From Lamellibrachia satsuma (taxonomy: Eukaryota > Annelida > Polychaeta > Sabellida > Siboglinidae), in the NCBI GenBank assembly GCA_033239005.1, contig BSQZ01000097.1:1319501-1383500 (forward strand): DNA of 64,000 nt. Reading direction: 5' to 3'. Numbering within the stretch: position 1 is the first letter of the stretch; each line of letters opens with the position of its first letter. The position numbers and the translations under genes were made by a program. The notes under the pieces are model-generated. The model saw only the letters and a list, made by a program, of their open reading frames with translations. It was not told the origin of the DNA and made no database searches. Positions 62,261 to 64,000 of this stretch are shown here, piece after piece.

Positions 62261-62555
62261 CCAGTTTGAAACCCCTGATTTTATTTGCATTGCCTTATTT
62301 ACACAGGCCCCTGTCAGGGGACTTCATTGTAATTAGCAACAGCCTTAATTAAATGAAAGTATTTGTATTTAAATACTTCCCTAAAGTATTTGAAATTGTC
62401 AAATACTTTTTGTTTAGCTTCTGGAGAGTAAAGAATTTATACTCTTCCATTTTTAACTGGCATCTTTTTCCAGTTTGAAACCCCTGATTTTATTTGCATT
62501 GCCTTATTTACACAGGCCCATGTCAGGGGACTTCATTGTAATTAGCAACAACAGC
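62261..62555. repeat. 85-bp direct repeats, 206 bp apart
   Basis: 62261-62345 and 62467-62551 are almost identical (TTTCCAGTTTGAAACCCCTG ... GTCAGGGGACTTCATTGTAA). Confidence 0.9.
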
Positions 62556-62828
62556 CTCTGTTGCATTGTCCTGTCTTTTGATGATGGTTTACATGCCTCA
62601 GACACCCACCCCAGCTAGCTGCTCAACCCTGCCATTGTTTCAATGTCTGTGTCAGCTGATGAGACACGAGGACTGAGGGGAAGGTGGGGGCTTCACAAGC
62701 CTAACGTCATCGTCAACTATACATAATATGTGTTTGTTACTTTTACTAGGGACCGTGCCAAGAAGCAGCCCGAGTCTTCACCAATTTCCATAAAAGGCCA
62801 CATTTAAAATGTTAATTTTTTTTAAATA

Positions 62829-62979
62829 CAGTAGAACCCCTCCGTGTGGTCACCCATCGGAAACAGGCACCCCTCGAAAACGACTACCTCTGACAGTGTG
62901 TTTTTGTCGTATCTACACCTCTGTAATCTGACCACTTTTTCTTGGTCACATGGGTGGTCTATTTAGAGGGACTCTACTG
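62829..62979. mobile_element. pogo/Tigger-type MITE, 151 bp
   Basis: Ends CAGTAGAACCCCTCC and, inverted, CAGTAGAGTCCCTCT. The left end follows TA. CAGTAGAACCCC-type termini are typical of Tc1/mariner pogo-group elements. The right TA is lost. Confidence 0.65.
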
Positions 62980-63156
62980 TGAATGTATTGCAAAAATAAC
63001 TCGAATGAGGACAAGTAGTTTCTATTTTTATTTATTTGTGTGGTAGTTGCTGCAACATTTCTATTAAATCTAAATTACATTATCGATGTGAAGCTACTGA
63101 AAGGTCCACTGTGTTGACCACTAAAGAAATGCCAAGTTTACTGGACAACCAGGTCA

Positions 63157-63790
63157 GGTTAACTGAGGTGGCACTTGAAATGACAGATTAGTGACTTGAA
63201 AGTATTACAAAGTTGATGACATTACCAAGTCACACAGTCCTACCTGAAGAATTCCATTATCCTGGTCCTGACTGTGGAGTCAGAAGACACAAACACTCCT
63301 TGCCAGCGGTGTGCTGTGAGGAGACCAGCCTGGTGACGCACTTTATGAACACGATCAGACATCCTGTCACCTTCGCATCCAGCGTGACACTATGTCTTCT
63401 CTTCTCAACATGAATGATTCTCATGTTCCAGGTGACTTCATCATGTGGCGATGGATTGACAGGTTTATCCAGTTTAACTGAGGTGGCACTTGAAATGACA
63501 GATTAGTGACTTGAAAGTATTACAAAGTTGATGACATTACCAAGTCACACAGTCATACCTGAAGAATTCCATTATCCTGGTCCTGACTGTGCAGTCAGAA
63601 GACACAAACACTCCTTGCCAGCACTCTGCTATGACGTGACCAGCCTGGTGGCGCACTCTATGAACACGATCAGACATCCTGTCACCTTCGCATCCAGCGT
63701 GACACTATGTCTTCTCTTCTCAACATGAATGATTCTCATGTTCCAGGTGACTTCATCATGTGGCGATGGATTGACAGGTTTATCCAGGTT
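63157..63790. repeat. 315-bp tandem duplication
   Basis: Units start at 63157 and 63472 (GTTTAACTGAGGTGGCACTT type). Differences between the units change the plus-strand codons at about eight of 66 positions, so that frame is not under protein constraint. Confidence 0.9.
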
Positions 63791-64000
63791 AATGCAGCCA
63801 CTCCTATGGATTACAATGAATAGAACTGAGAGCTTATCACAGAGGTACAAAACTTCCAAGTTCCAAGCAAAGCGCTGCAGTTATATGATATGTTTGAATG
63901 CCCTCATTAGTCGTTACACACAAGTCTGGTACACATTAACATTGCTAAATGAAATCAATAAACACTTTGAACCTTTACGTTACACAATGACAGGACTTTT

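Noticed and set aside
61277..62352. A 337-codon minus-strand and a 327-codon plus-strand protein
   Set aside because: Both come from the same 48-bp tandem array. Two overlapping frames being open is explained by a stop-free unit of length divisible by three.
63213..63728. Duplicated 66-codon protein
   Set aside because: The two units differ mainly at amino-acid-changing positions. It is better described as a 315-bp tandem repeat.

Overview
The window is animal nuclear DNA. Genes are split into exons by GT-AG introns, the spacing is wide, and the sequence is saturated with microsatellites, minisatellites and decayed LINE, SINE, Gypsy and DNA transposons. The recognisable host genes (a class A GPCR, a serpin, a small secreted Cys-rich peptide) and the element families fit a marine invertebrate such as a lophotrochozoan or cephalochordate. 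The sequence alone does not decide the species.

Layout. 0.8-3.0 kb: a 2.18-kb hAT-like transposon with an 8-bp target duplication, enclosing a broken FLYWCH-domain fragment. 3.8-6.2 kb: weak candidate exons. 7.3-8.0 kb: a 37-bp minisatellite ending in a (GGGT)n tract. 8.25-13.3 kb: a tandem pair of class A GPCR genes. The upstream copy is a partial pseudogene in which the exon-3 splice donor has become a 29-bp minisatellite. The downstream copy has four phase-compatible exons but an in-frame stop at the end of exon 1. 14.4-17.6 kb: LINE and Penelope-like remnants and minisatellites. 19.0-22.7 kb: a CR1-like LINE whose own coding sequence has been amplified locally several times.

22.7-55.3 kb is a very large imperfect inverted repeat. 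Block A (22.7-26.9 kb, a deleted Gypsy element with a foldback element inside) reappears inverted at 52.3-55.3 kb. The block families lying inward of it (29.1-38.8 kb) reappear inverted at 42.0-52.3 kb. At the centre, 39.8-41.6 kb, sits the best intact gene candidate in the window: a two-exon minus-strand gene for a secreted peptide of about 85 residues with 12 cysteines, a TATA-like box and a poly(A) signal. A second small minus-strand gene candidate (two phase-0 exons plus AATAAA) lies at 45.46-45.94 kb.

55.3-64 kb: minisatellites, a broken serpin gene on the minus strand (57.4-59.96 kb) carrying a LINE fragment in an intron and a 98-bp duplication in an exon, a pogo/Tigger-type MITE, and several tandem arrays. 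Most long open frames in the window come from simple repeats or arrays and are not genes.
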